Source of the DNA: Maricaulis sp.
Lineage (GTDB): Bacteria > Pseudomonadota > Alphaproteobacteria > Caulobacterales > Maricaulaceae
Length of the DNA stretch: 64,000 nucleotides
Direction of reading: 5' to 3'
NCBI GenBank assembly: GCA_029251785.1
Contig: JAQXCQ010000095.1
Location: 1 to 64,000 of the forward strand
Shown: positions 24,608-33,872 of the stretch, one piece after another
Numbering within the stretch: position 1 is the stretch's first letter
Layout of the letters: every line of letters starts with the position of its first letter
Position numbers and translations under genes: made by a program
The notes under the pieces: generated by a model
The model's database searches: none
What the model was told of the DNA's origin: nothing
What the model saw: only the letters and a program-made list of their open reading frames with translations

Positions 24608-26503
24608 ATGACGCCACTGGATTCTGCCATCAATCAGAAGACCGATATCGACCTTCCGGCCGTCCCGGAACCAAAGCGTGGCAAGCCTCGCTCAAACGGG
24701 ACAAAACACCTGCGCGTCGTCAAGACAGTGACGGTCGATCGAAGCCGGGATGCGCTGCTGACAGATTTCGGCAAGAAGACCATGGAAGATCGCTATCTTC
24801 TGCCAGGCGAAAGCTATCAGGACATGTTTGCGCGCGCCGCCACGGCCTATGCCGATGACGATGAACACGCGCAGCGTCTCTACGATTATATGTCCAAGCT
24901 CTGGTTCATGCCGGCGACGCCGATTCTCTCGAATGGTGGCGCCGATCGCGGACTACCCATTTCATGCTTTTTGAATTCCGTCAGCGATTCGCTCGACGAC
25001 ATTGTGGGCACCTGGACAGAGAATGTCTGGCTCGCCTCCAATGGTGGTGGCATCGGAACCTATTGGGGCGATGTTCGCTCGATTGGTGAGAAGATCGGCA
25101 AGAATGGCCAAACCTCCGGTATCATCCCCTTCATCCGGGTGATGGATTCCCTGACATTGGCGATTTCTCAAGGGTCGTTGCGCCGGGGCTCCGCCGCGGT
25201 TTATCTGGATGTGCACCATCCCGAAATCGAGGAATTTCTGGAAATCCGGAAGGCCTCCGGCGATTTCAATCGCAAATCACTCAATCTGCATCACGGTCTC
25301 AACGTCTCCGACGCTTTCATGGAAGCCGTACGCGACGACAAGGAATTTGATCTGATTTCGCCCAAATCCGGCGAAGTGGTCAAATCCATCAATGCGCGCA
25401 AGCTGTGGCAGAAAATTCTCGAGCTTCGTCTGCAGACCGGCGAGCCCTACATTATTTTCTCCGACACAGTGAACAACGCCCTGCCGGCTCACCAGCGTAA
25501 GCTGGGTCTGAAAGTGCGCCAGTCCAATTTATGCGCGGAAATCATGCTGCCTACGGGCTATGATCATAATGGCAAGGAGCGCACAGCCGTTTGCTGTCTG
25601 TCCTCCATGAATGCGACCAAATTCCTGGAGTGGAAAGATGATCCGATGATCATCGAAGATATCTATCGCTTCCTGGACAATGTGCTGCAGGACTTTATCG
25701 ACCGCGCTCCACCAGAAATGGATCGTGCGGTCTATTCCGCCATTCGCGAGCGTTCCGTCGGTCTCGGTCTCATGGGTCTTCACACATTCATGCAGCAAAT
25801 GAATGTGCCGTTTGAATCCGCCATGGCCAAAGCTTGGAACACTAAAATATTCAAGCATATACGGACCGGTGCCGATGCTGCTTCCGTGACGCTTGCCGAA
25901 GAGCGGGGCGCATGTCTCGACGCGGAAGAGAATGGTGTAAAAGCGCGGTTCTCGCACAAGCTTGCGGTCGCGCCGACCGCGTCAATCTCAATCATTTGTG
26001 GCGGAGTTTCGGCGGGCATCGAGCCTATTCCGGCCAATGTCTACACCCACAAAACTCTGTCCGGTTCGACAACGGTCAAGAACCCGCAGCTCGAGGCCTT
26101 ACTTCAATCGAAGGGTAAAGATACACCGGAAATTTGGTCGTCTATTCTCGAACACGAAGGGTCTGTCCAACATCTCGATTGCCTGGACGAACACGATAAG
26201 GCGACATTCCGCACCGCGTTTGAGATCGACCAGCGTTGGGTGATTGAACACGCCGCCGATCGTGGACCGTACATTTGCCAGTCGCAATCGCTCAATGTCT
26301 TCCTGCCGGGTGATTCCAATAAATGGGACCTGCACATGCTGCATTGGTCTGCCTGGGAAAAGGGTGTGAAATCTTTGTATTATTGTCGCTCGAAGTCTGT
26401 GCAACGTACGGCGTATGCCGGAGCAGATTCGAAATCTGACATGCAAGCATCGCTCGAGGCAGCCGCGCCGACCGATTACGAAGAATGTCTCGCCTGCCAA
26501 TAG
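24608..26503 (+). CDS. nrdA: class I ribonucleoside-diphosphate reductase, alpha subunit
   Basis: The catalytic subunit that reduces ribonucleotides to deoxyribonucleotides. Visible are the substrate loop PATPILSNGG, the active-site Cys in PISCFLNSV, SNGGGIGTYWG, the Asn-x-Cys-x-Glu motif NLCAEIMLPT, the partner Cys in AVCCLSSMN, PTASISIICGGVSAGIEP and the C-terminal redox pair in ECLACQ. At 631 residues it lacks the roughly 90-residue N-terminal ATP-cone of E. coli NrdA; the first 45 residues are a basic, Pro-rich stretch instead. It should therefore miss the classical dATP-inhibition site. It has NrdR boxes upstream and a hairpin terminator downstream; nrdB lies 1.26 kb further on. Confidence 0.95.
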   Translation: MTPLDSAINQKTDIDLPAVPEPKRGKPRSNGTKHLRVVKTVTVDRSRDALLTDFGKKTMEDRYLLPGESYQDMFARAATAYADDDEHAQRLYDYMSKLWFMPATPILSNGGADRGLPISCFLNSVSDSLDDIVGTWTENVWLASNGGGIGTYWGDVRSIGEKIGKNGQTSGIIPFIRVMDSLTLAISQGSLRRGSAAVYLDVHHPEIEEFLEIRKASGDFNRKSLNLHHGLNVSDAFMEAVRDDKEFDLISPKSGEVVKSINARKLWQKILELRLQTGEPYIIFSDTVNNALPAHQRKLGLKVRQSNLCAEIMLPTGYDHNGKERTAVCCLSSMNATKFLEWKDDPMIIEDIYRFLDNVLQDFIDRAPPEMDRAVYSAIRERSVGLGLMGLHTFMQQMNVPFESAMAKAWNTKIFKHIRTGADAASVTLAEERGACLDAEENGVKARFSHKLAVAPTASISIICGGVSAGIEPIPANVYTHKTLSGSTTVKNPQLEALLQSKGKDTPEIWSSILEHEGSVQHLDCLDEHDKATFRTAFEIDQRWVIEHAADRGPYICQSQSLNVFLPGDSNKWDLHMLHWSAWEKGVKSLYYCRSKSVQRTAYAGADSKSDMQASLEAAAPTDYEECLACQ

Positions 26504-26543
26504 AAAATCACCAGGCCAACATATCAGCGCCAGACACGTTCAG

Positions 26544-26575
26544 GACGGCTCCGAATCACGCGGGGCCGTCTGTCA
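26544..26575 (+). terminator. probable terminator after nrdA
   Basis: The stem gacggctcc / ggggccgtc (one T-G pair) with loop gaatcacgc is followed by tgtcattt, a weak T-rich tail, about 40 bases after the nrdA stop. It suggests that nrdA and nrdB are not one transcript. Confidence 0.6.
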
Positions 26576-26736
26576 TTTCAGGTAAGTTTTCCAGCTCATA
26601 ATCTAATCTGGAGGATAGGCCGTAATCCAATAGACGAAATACAGTCGAATCAAATACAGTTATTCCCCTGAGAGGCGAAAGCACGTGCACCCCGATGGTT
26701 AACGTGCTTGAGTTCGCAACTAGGGGGAGTTGGGAC

Positions 26737-27564
26737 ATGCGTTTGGGACGAGTCCATGAGCTGTTACTGGCAGGTGCCATCGCATTCGGTGGTACGTGTT
26801 ATGTCCTGACCACCCGGAGTGACGCCGATACCAAGTGGGCATCATCCTCGCAAATGATCCAGGAGCAATTCCTGCAGGAGGGCGATGTTCGACCATTATC
26901 GCCGTCCGCCGCTCGGGTGGCTTTGACCGCCTTGTCAATGGATGCTGATCCGATCGGACGCGATTCCGTTGCCGCCTTGTCCAGCGCTCCGGCGGCTCAA
27001 ATAGATTTGGGATCGGCCGGTATGCTCCAGCTTGCCATTCTCAATTCTGACTCCGGCGATATCGCCTACGACCTCTTCGCAGCGGATGCGAATTCTAACT
27101 CCGCAGTGGTCCTTGATCGCGGTCCGAGGGAAGCAACTTTGGCGGTCAATTATCAACGCCCATTCGAAACAATGGGGCGCGGCGCTCAACTGGACGTATC
27201 CTTCACGCCGCGTGCTGCTGTCAGCCTCGGCCCCGACGGTTCAGCCGCCGGTGCCGGTGCAGAAGTTCGCGTCGGCCGGTATTTGGCTGAATCACTCGCC
27301 GACAGACCCAGTTGGTATATGTTTGCCGGCGCCGATCGCCGGGCTTTGTTGTATGATCCCGCGCAGGGAACAGATTTCACCCAGGCGCTCAGTTTGACGC
27401 GGCGTGAGGTGATTGGTGATTTGCAGGCTGGCGTTGCTATGCGCATCGGCGATACAGATTTGTCCGTCGCCTATGTGCGCCGCGACTATAAGCACGTCGC
27501 CGGTGTGACCAGCTTTGATGAGACCGAAAGTTTTGGTGCGGTTTCGCTCAATTGGGCTTGGTAA
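26737..27564 (+). CDS. hypothetical envelope protein, possible C-terminal beta-barrel
   Basis: 275 residues from ATG 26737 (MRLGRVHELLLAGAIAFGG), chosen because it follows AGGGGGAG and opens with an N-terminal export/anchor segment; the track start is 14 codons upstream. The middle is low in recognisable motifs. The last 130 residues alternate like beta strands (TLAVNYQRPF, GAGAEVRVGRYLAE, SWYMFAGADRRALLY, LSVAYVRRDYKH) and end in an aromatic (SLNWAW), recalling LpxR-like (DUF2219) lipid-A deacylase barrels, though the conserved catalytic residues of that family are not evident to me. It sits between nrdA and nrdB for no apparent functional reason. Tentative. Confidence 0.6.
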   Translation: MRLGRVHELLLAGAIAFGGTCYVLTTRSDADTKWASSSQMIQEQFLQEGDVRPLSPSAARVALTALSMDADPIGRDSVAALSSAPAAQIDLGSAGMLQLAILNSDSGDIAYDLFAADANSNSAVVLDRGPREATLAVNYQRPFETMGRGAQLDVSFTPRAAVSLGPDGSAAGAGAEVRVGRYLAESLADRPSWYMFAGADRRALLYDPAQGTDFTQALSLTRREVIGDLQAGVAMRIGDTDLSVAYVRRDYKHVAGVTSFDETESFGAVSLNWAW

Positions 27565-27699
27565 AAAGCAGGTATTTTACCTGTATTTAAGTGATTGAAT
27601 CAGGTCACGATATTGAAGCCAGCCTGGCCTTGCGATAGATATCAACAGACAAAAGTGCTTATCCCCAGCATCTATCCCTAGACGTTTTGGTAAGCTCAT

Positions 27700-27715
27700 A
27701 CACAATATGTTGTGG
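27700..27715 (+). promoter_or_regulatory. NrdR box upstream of nrdB
   Basis: ACACAATATGTTGTGG contains the perfect inverted repeat CACAA-TATG-TTGTG and is a near-consensus NrdR box, about 47 bases before the nrdB start. A second, degraded box may begin near 27669 (catctatcccta), 32 bases upstream. The track's longer nrdB reading would begin upstream of this operator, supporting the later ATG. Confidence 0.75.
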
Positions 27716-27761
27716 GTCGCGCGTGCGCGAACTGATTCTGTTGCCTCAAGGAAATATTGCC

Positions 27762-28799
27762 ATGTCGACCGCTGAAACCAAACTCCCAGGCCTTCTGACA
27801 CCGAGCCATTCCTACAAGCCATTTCACTATCCTTGGGCCTATGAGTTCTGGAAGAAGCAACAGCAAGTCCACTGGATGCCTGAAGAGGTTCCACTCGGCG
27901 AGGATTGTAAGGATTGGGCGACCAAGCTGAATGATGGTGAGCGCAATTTGCTGACGCAGATTTTCCGCTTTTTCACCCAGTCAGACGTCGAGGTGAACGA
28001 CAATTACATGGAGCGCTATTCGCGCGTCTTCAAACCCACCGAAATCAAGATGATGCTGGCCTCCTTCTCCAATATGGAGACGATCCACATCGCCGCCTAC
28101 GCCCTGCTACTTGAAACGATCGGCATGCCCGACAGCGAGTTTTCCGCCTTTATGGAATACGAGGCGATGGCCGATAAACACAATTTCATGCAGGAATTTG
28201 GCGTTGAAACGGATGCGGACGTCCTGCGTACCGTCGCGATGTTTGGCGCCTTCACCGAAGGTCTTCAATTATTTGCCTCCTTCGCCATGTTGATGAATTT
28301 CCCGCGCTTCAACAAAATGAAGGGCATGGGCCAGATCGTCACCTGGTCGATCCGCGATGAAAGCCTCCATTGTGAGGGCATGATCAAGCTGTTCCACGAA
28401 TTTGCCGCAGAGACCGGTGCCCTGACCCAGGAGGTCAAGGATGATATTGTCGAGTGTTGTCGCACAGTCGTCGCACTCGAAGACAAATTCATCGATCTGG
28501 CTTTCGAAATGGGCGATGTCGAGGGCATGACGCCCGACGATATCAAGCAATACATTCGCTACATCGCGGACTGGCGTCTGCAACAGCTCGAACTGTCGCC
28601 CATCTACGGCGTCAAAACGCATCCGCTGCCGTGGCTGTCAGAAATCCTCAATGGCGTCGAACACGCCAATTTCTTTGAAGCGCGCGCGACGGAATATTCC
28701 AAGGGTGCCACCCAGGGCGACTGGCATGGCACAGACGGTGTCTGGGGCATGTTTGACAAACGCAAGACTGAGGAACCGGCCGAAGAATTGGCCGAGTAG
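27762..28799 (+). CDS. nrdB: class I ribonucleoside-diphosphate reductase, beta subunit
   Basis: The ferritin-like radical-generating subunit that pairs with NrdA. Metal ligands are seen in SQSDVEVND-type helix QSDVEVNDNYMERY, in METIHIAAY (Glu and His), in EYEAMADKHN and in RDESLHCEGM. The Tyr in HIAAYALLLE sits where the class Ia radical tyrosine is expected, rather than the Phe of class Ic. 345 residues from ATG 27762, which has AAGGAAA upstream; the track's TTG start overlaps the promoter and NrdR box. Its own NrdR box indicates a separate, co-regulated promoter from nrdA. Confidence 0.95.
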   Translation: MSTAETKLPGLLTPSHSYKPFHYPWAYEFWKKQQQVHWMPEEVPLGEDCKDWATKLNDGERNLLTQIFRFFTQSDVEVNDNYMERYSRVFKPTEIKMMLASFSNMETIHIAAYALLLETIGMPDSEFSAFMEYEAMADKHNFMQEFGVETDADVLRTVAMFGAFTEGLQLFASFAMLMNFPRFNKMKGMGQIVTWSIRDESLHCEGMIKLFHEFAAETGALTQEVKDDIVECCRTVVALEDKFIDLAFEMGDVEGMTPDDIKQYIRYIADWRLQQLELSPIYGVKTHPLPWLSEILNGVEHANFFEARATEYSKGATQGDWHGTDGVWGMFDKRKTEEPAEELAE

Positions 28800-28812
28800 T
28801 TTCGCCTCAAGT

Positions 28813-30105
28813 CTAGTCTGACGCGACCCGCCGGTAGCGCATGCGACCAAAATCAATGCTGAAACTCTCGCTCTGTCGCACGGCATCATTGCCGACAGAG
28901 GCGAAGTCTGCGGCCGGGATGTCCTCGTCTTCGGCATTGATGGCGATATTTTCATAACTCAGATTAGCGCCGCCAATGCGCATCGTCAGTTCGCCGAGTG
29001 TTTGGACCACAATGTCTTCGGTACCGCCAAGCGCCGTAACAGAATCGGCTCGCTCCATAAGCTGGCGTGTCTGGGGCTCGGTCAGGGCATCGACGAGACC
29101 GTGCCTGAACAATGTGCGTGAAGCACCGGAATCGAACAAAGCAGGGCCGGCTATAGCATTGGTCTCGACGATCAGGCCAACGCCCTCATCGTGCCAGAAA
29201 ATTGGCGTATCGCGAATCGCCAGACGATCCACCGCGTCGCCAAGCAGCAAGCTCTCTCCCTGTCGCTCCCAGCCCATTCGACCGAGTGTTCGGAACACTT
29301 GCAGACCAATAATGCCTTCAATCGTGTAGGCGCCGTCGGCCAGACTCAGCATCGCGTCGGGTAGCACAAGAAACACCACATTGGAGACCGTCATCTCGCC
29401 AATCGTGATCTCGTCGGCGACGGCCAATTGGCCCGTCACATAATCTGTCGGTGTGCCAACCCGGATATTACCATCGAGAAATTCCAGCCCCGCTGTAATG
29501 GCGACGCGATTTGCGATCACACTGATTTCTGCGCCGGTATCGATGATCATATCCAAGGCGATATCGTCGCCCAATCCCACGGTCGTTCGCAGCAATTGCG
29601 CCAGATCAAGGCGTGCCTCAACGCGCGTGCCGCTTTCGCCGGTCGACGTAGACGCCGGAATATTCCGTGCGACGCGCGCCAGTTGCAAAGCATCAGTGAT
29701 ATCGGCTCGATCCTCTTCGTCCGCGTGAGACAAAGCAAGTTCGGCGAAATAGGCGCTATCGGAATAACGCGTCTCAAGATGGGCGCGGGCGGCGAGCAGG
29801 TTGAAGCCGAATGCCAATTGCTCATCATTTAGCGCGGCGGTTAGCTGGAGCCAGTTTTCCAGAGCCAGCAGTCCATTTTGGCCTGCACCGGCCAGAACCG
29901 CTGCGACATGTCGGGAGAGCTCCATTTCCACACTTATACAGTCGGTGTTCGCGGTCGCTTCTGTCAGGTGATTGAATGCCCACGCGTGTCGCAATTCAGT
30001 GAGTACGGCATCGGTCGTGCACTCTGCGTGTTGCGCCGAACCCGGGGCCGTCAAACAGCAGGTCGCCAGCAAAGCAGCAAAAAATCCAGCCCGTCGATTA
30101 CGCAT
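28813..30105 (-). CDS. exported aspartyl protease family protein with two retropepsin-like lobes
   Basis: A 430-residue secreted or periplasmic protein; signal peptide MRNRRAGFFAALLATCCLTAPGSA/Q. A helical, repeat-like region (about 30–150) precedes two protease-like halves, each with one catalytic-type motif: MIIDTGAEISV (about residue 180) and PALFDSGASRTLF (about 310). Retropepsin-like enzymes normally have one D-T/S-G per subunit and dimerise; here both lobes are in one chain, as in pepsins, followed by a VTALGG flap-like segment. Start at ATG 30105, preceded by AAGGGGAGA; the track adds 18 residues. Substrate unknown. It is convergent with nrdB. Confidence 0.8.
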   Translation of the reverse strand: MRNRRAGFFAALLATCCLTAPGSAQHAECTTDAVLTELRHAWAFNHLTEATANTDCISVEMELSRHVAAVLAGAGQNGLLALENWLQLTAALNDEQLAFGFNLLAARAHLETRYSDSAYFAELALSHADEEDRADITDALQLARVARNIPASTSTGESGTRVEARLDLAQLLRTTVGLGDDIALDMIIDTGAEISVIANRVAITAGLEFLDGNIRVGTPTDYVTGQLAVADEITIGEMTVSNVVFLVLPDAMLSLADGAYTIEGIIGLQVFRTLGRMGWERQGESLLLGDAVDRLAIRDTPIFWHDEGVGLIVETNAIAGPALFDSGASRTLFRHGLVDALTEPQTRQLMERADSVTALGGTEDIVVQTLGELTMRIGGANLSYENIAINAEDEDIPAADFASVGNDAVRQSESFSIDFGRMRYRRVASD

Positions 30106-30215
30106 ACTCGTCTCCCCTTGGATCATATCAATGAAAGGGGCAAAATCGCTGATCGGCAAGGGGGAAATCGCCTTCCAATCTCCCCCCGGCCGCTGTCACA
30201 ACAGCGCCGTGTTAT

Positions 30216-31574
30216 TCAGATCACGGATTCCTCTGCCGGCGGACGCATATTATAGTGCGATCCCATCACCCGCCCATAAGCCCCGCCATTATCCACCAGG
30301 ATCACATCCCCTTCGCGCGTTGGCGGCATCGGGCGTTGGGCTCCAAAGCGGTCCGCAGTCTCACATATCGGCCCGACAATCTCGGCGATATGATCCGGCG
30401 TGTCGTGCAATCGGGTCAGATTGACGATGTCATGGTGAGCACCGTAAAGAGCCGGACGGATTAGGCTGTTCATCCCGGCATTGATGCCGATAAACCAGGC
30501 ATCCGGCGTCCGCTTGAGTTGGGTAACGCGGGCCAGCAATACACCGGCCTCCGCGACGATGAAACGACCGGGCTCCATCCACAGGGCATAATCGGGATAG
30601 GCAGATTTCAGGGTCGCCAGTTCGGCATCGAGTGCCCGCGCATTAATGCCTTGAGGGCCGGTCGCGTTATCCACGCCCAAGCCTCCGCCCAGGTCGAGAA
30701 TTCTTATGTCAGGCATCTGACGCGCGATCTCGGCGAGGAATCTCCCGACTCGCCCCCAATGTTGCGGATCGTTTATTCCGCTGCCTGCGTGCACATGCAG
30801 GCCGACAATGCGGCAATGAGCGGCACCCGCCAGAGACTGGGCTTCCACAAGGTCTCCAGCGTGTAGGCCAAATTTGCAATCCGGCCCGGCGGTCTGCACA
30901 TGCCTGTGATGGCCTTCAGGCGTTTGCGGGTTGACGCGCAAAATGATGTCATGCTCGTCAAACAATTCTGGCCAAGCTTGAAGTGGATATAGACCGTCCA
31001 ATGTGAGGTGCACACCCAGAGCCAGCGCCTCGGCATATTCCGCGCGGGCAGTGAAATTCGGCGTGAATAAGATGCGGTCCATATCCAGATCGGGGATCGC
31101 TTCGCGCGCGGCATGCACTTCGGCAATCGACACACACTCCAGGCCAAGCCCGGCCGCGTACGCAGTGCGCAAAACATCGGGGTGTCCGTTCGCTTTCATG
31201 GCATACCAGCCGCGATCCAGATGCGGCAGGTTGGCGATGGTCGTCGCGCGCGCGGACACCGTTTCCAGATCATAGACATAGAGCGGCCGGTCGGGCGGGC
31301 ATAGCGCCAGTAGATCGTCGCGCCGACGTCGCCACCATAATGGACGGGGATCCAGGGGCCCGGACGATGCGTCATTCTGATCAAGCGTGATGCGATCACC
31401 GGCATCAGAAGCATTGGCCTGCTGACGGGCCAGGGTGCGCCAATTTCCCTTCAGCATCGAGCCGATCCGGGAAAGCAGGTGCTTGATCCGTTTTGAGAGC
31501 GCACACCAATCCTGCAGCGATTTCTCGCTGGTTTCACCAAATTTCAGGACGATCCAATTGTGTGCGTTCTCCAT
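30216..31574 (-). CDS. lysA: diaminopimelate decarboxylase-like PLP enzyme with aspartate-kinase remnant
   Basis: A fold-III PLP decarboxylase of the branch found as the C-terminal half of bifunctional aspartate kinase/diaminopimelate decarboxylases. The PLP Lys is K127 in YAMKANGHPDVL; HVHAGSG, LDLGGGLGV, EPGRFIV and the active-site Cys in GPICETADRF are intact. It would convert meso-diaminopimelate to lysine. Residues 1–35 (NWIVLKFGETSEKSLQDW) look like the first strand and phosphate loop (KFGGTS) of the missing kinase domain, joined directly to the decarboxylase by a short linker. A strong GGAGG site precedes ATG 31574, so the stub is translated. 452 residues against about 860 for the fused family. 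Confidence 0.82.
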   Translation of the reverse strand: MENAHNWIVLKFGETSEKSLQDWCALSKRIKHLLSRIGSMLKGNWRTLARQQANASDAGDRITLDQNDASSGPLDPRPLWWRRRRDDLLALCPPDRPLYVYDLETVSARATTIANLPHLDRGWYAMKANGHPDVLRTAYAAGLGLECVSIAEVHAAREAIPDLDMDRILFTPNFTARAEYAEALALGVHLTLDGLYPLQAWPELFDEHDIILRVNPQTPEGHHRHVQTAGPDCKFGLHAGDLVEAQSLAGAAHCRIVGLHVHAGSGINDPQHWGRVGRFLAEIARQMPDIRILDLGGGLGVDNATGPQGINARALDAELATLKSAYPDYALWMEPGRFIVAEAGVLLARVTQLKRTPDAWFIGINAGMNSLIRPALYGAHHDIVNLTRLHDTPDHIAEIVGPICETADRFGAQRPMPPTREGDVILVDNGGAYGRVMGSHYNMRPPAEESVI

Positions 31575-31719
31575 AATGTCCTCCTATGACCTTGCCGGAA
31601 CGAACGGGCTCAGTCAGTGCCGCGCCGCGCCGCGTCCACGCAAAGCCGGCGCGCGCATCTGCATGGACAAATGCCTCTCGCGCATTTACCTCGGGACGGA
31701 AATCGGGCATTAACCCCCT

Positions 31720-33183
31720 ATGAAATCATTTAAAATCGCAAAAAATCCTGCCGAAGCGGTCGATCAGCTATCCGAGCTGTACGAGGCCTCGGTTCAAAAC
31801 CTGCGCACGGCGCTTGGACAGTTTCTAGATGGGGGCAAGCCGCCCGGCGCGGATGAACGCGCAGCGGGCATATTTGCCTATCCCGAATTACGGGTGACTT
31901 ATAATCCCGAAGGCCCACCACCTCCGGTCAGCCGCGCTTTCGGTAAATTCACCGATACCGGTTTGTATGCCACCACGGTCACGCATCCAGATTTCTTTCG
32001 GGACTATCTGCTCGAGCAGTTGGACCTGCTGAATGCGGACTATGAAATAACCATAGAAACCGGCCTGTCCGAGACAGAAATTCCCTTCTCCTACGTGCTC
32101 GACGGGGCCGAGGATCTGGACATGGATGCCGCATCGCCGGCCGATCTAGTCCGGCATTTTCCCTATGCCGATCTGAGCAAGATCAATGATGATGTTCCCA
32201 ACGGTTTGCAGCCTTCAGAACCGGGTGGCACGCATCCGCTCAGCCTGTTCGATGCGCCGCGCGAGGATTACTCCTTGCAGCGCATCCGTCATTATACCGG
32301 CACGCCCTATGAGGATGTGCAGAAATTTATCCTGTTCACCAACTATCATCGTTATGTCGATGCGTTCAGCGCCTGGGCGATCAAACAGCTCGGCGAAGAC
32401 AATGAGTATGAGAGTTTCTCGGCGGCCGGGAGTGTGGAAGTCGATGCCAATACACCCAATGCCCACGCCATCGTCGAGGGCGCGCCCTGGAGACGCTTCC
32501 AGATGCCGGCCTATCACCTCAAGGCCCCGGGCGGGCGTGGCATCACCCTGGTCAATATCGGTGTCGGCCCGTCGAATGCCAAAAACATCACCGACCATTT
32601 GGCGGTTCTTCGGCCTCAGTGCTGGCTAATGATTGGCCATTGCGGCGGGCTGCGTCATTCTCAGCGCTTGGGTGATTATGTCTTGGCCCACGCCTATCTG
32701 CGCTACGATGAAGTGCTCGACGAAGACCTGCCCATGGAAGTGCCAGTGCCGCCGATTGCCGAAATCCAGATTGCGCTGACCAACGCCGTCGCCGCCGTGA
32801 GTGGTGACGATGGTGAAACGCTCAAGGGGCGTCTGCGAACGGGCACAGTTGCCACCTATGCCGACCGAAACTGGGAGCTGCGCTACGCCGCCCAGGCGCG
32901 TCGCATGAACCAGTCGCGGGCGATCGCCGTGGATATGGAATCCGCCACCATAGCCGCCAACGGGCTGCGCCTGCGTGTGCCGTATGGAACTTTGCTGTGT
33001 GTCTCGGACAAGCCATTGCACGGGGAACTCAAACTCCCTGGCGCGGCCAATCTGTTTTACCAGCGCTCGGTTTCCGAGCATTTAAGGGCTGGCATAGAAA
33101 CGATCGAAATCCTAAAGCAAGACGAGGGCGCAGCCCTGCATTCACGCAAGCTTCGCAGCTTCGACGAGCCGCCATTCAGATAG
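31720..33183 (+). CDS. amn: AMP nucleosidase
   Basis: Hydrolyses AMP to adenine and ribose 5-phosphate (EC 3.2.2.4), controlling adenylate levels. The family-specific N-terminal domain (about 1–200, e.g. YELRVTY-like PELRVTYNPEGPPPPVSRAFGKF) is followed by the nucleoside-phosphorylase-like domain, with NIGVGPSNAKNITDHLAVLRP, MIGHCGGLRHSQRLGDYVLA and the substrate-binding AVDMESATIAANG. 487 residues, as in E. coli Amn. Transcribed divergently from the decarboxylase across 145 bases; the small membrane protein gene follows 8 bases after its stop. Confidence 0.95.
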   Translation: MKSFKIAKNPAEAVDQLSELYEASVQNLRTALGQFLDGGKPPGADERAAGIFAYPELRVTYNPEGPPPPVSRAFGKFTDTGLYATTVTHPDFFRDYLLEQLDLLNADYEITIETGLSETEIPFSYVLDGAEDLDMDAASPADLVRHFPYADLSKINDDVPNGLQPSEPGGTHPLSLFDAPREDYSLQRIRHYTGTPYEDVQKFILFTNYHRYVDAFSAWAIKQLGEDNEYESFSAAGSVEVDANTPNAHAIVEGAPWRRFQMPAYHLKAPGGRGITLVNIGVGPSNAKNITDHLAVLRPQCWLMIGHCGGLRHSQRLGDYVLAHAYLRYDEVLDEDLPMEVPVPPIAEIQIALTNAVAAVSGDDGETLKGRLRTGTVATYADRNWELRYAAQARRMNQSRAIAVDMESATIAANGLRLRVPYGTLLCVSDKPLHGELKLPGAANLFYQRSVSEHLRAGIETIEILKQDEGAALHSRKLRSFDEPPFR

Positions 33184-33191
33184 GTTTCGCC

Positions 33192-33821
33192 ATGACAACA
33201 CCGCGATTGACGATTGCACCCTGGCTGGCGCGTGCCGTGCTCGAGGCGGCCCTGATCGTGTTCGCGGTGGTGCTCGGTTTTGTCGTCAATGAGTGGCGGG
33301 GTGAGGTGCAGGCTCAGGAGCGTGCGCGAGAATCACTGGCCCGGATTGCCGATGAAATGCAGGCGAATGTCGATGAGCTGGAACCGGCGCGTGATTATCA
33401 TCGCACCGTCGCTGCCAGCCTGCGCGAGACCGTCGCTCAGATGGATCGTGGGGAGTTGAGCGTTCAGGGCGTGCTGATCGAAACGATGATGGCCAGTATT
33501 CCCCGCGGCGTCTCCCCGCCTGGGCTGTCCGATATCGCCTGGGAGTATGCCGCCAGCCGCGGTGAGCTGGATGTGGTGGCCTACGAGGATATTTCTCTGA
33601 TTGCGCAGGTGTATTCCGTGCAGGAAGTAGGCGTCGAAACGACCTGGCGGACCATTGCCGAGACATTTTTCCGTAGCGCAGATTCGTTGCGTGAACGCGA
33701 CATACGCGCCGATTTGCTCTTCATGGCGATGGCGTTCAGTGAACTCGCATCCCAGGAGGATTATCTGGTTCAGGTCAGTGGTGAGGCCATTTTGGTCGCA
33801 CGTGCCGCGATCGCACAATAG
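33192..33821 (+). CDS. hypothetical single-pass membrane protein
   Basis: 209 residues from ATG 33192; the track ORF starts far inside amn in another frame and is not credible. One N-terminal transmembrane segment (AVLEAALIVFAVVLGFVVNEW) is followed by a long, charged, probably helical domain (AQERARESLARIADEMQANVDELEPARDYH). This layout resembles DUF6090-like proteins with an ALIVFSVLLALxxNEW-type helix, which have no established function. It starts 8 bases after amn and may be co-transcribed with it. Confidence 0.75.
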   Translation: MTTPRLTIAPWLARAVLEAALIVFAVVLGFVVNEWRGEVQAQERARESLARIADEMQANVDELEPARDYHRTVAASLRETVAQMDRGELSVQGVLIETMMASIPRGVSPPGLSDIAWEYAASRGELDVVAYEDISLIAQVYSVQEVGVETTWRTIAETFFRSADSLRERDIRADLLFMAMAFSELASQEDYLVQVSGEAILVARAAIAQ

Positions 33822-33872
33822 AACGCCATTCTTTCTCTTGCAGCAGCTTCCCTGAACGCGTACCTGAAACCT

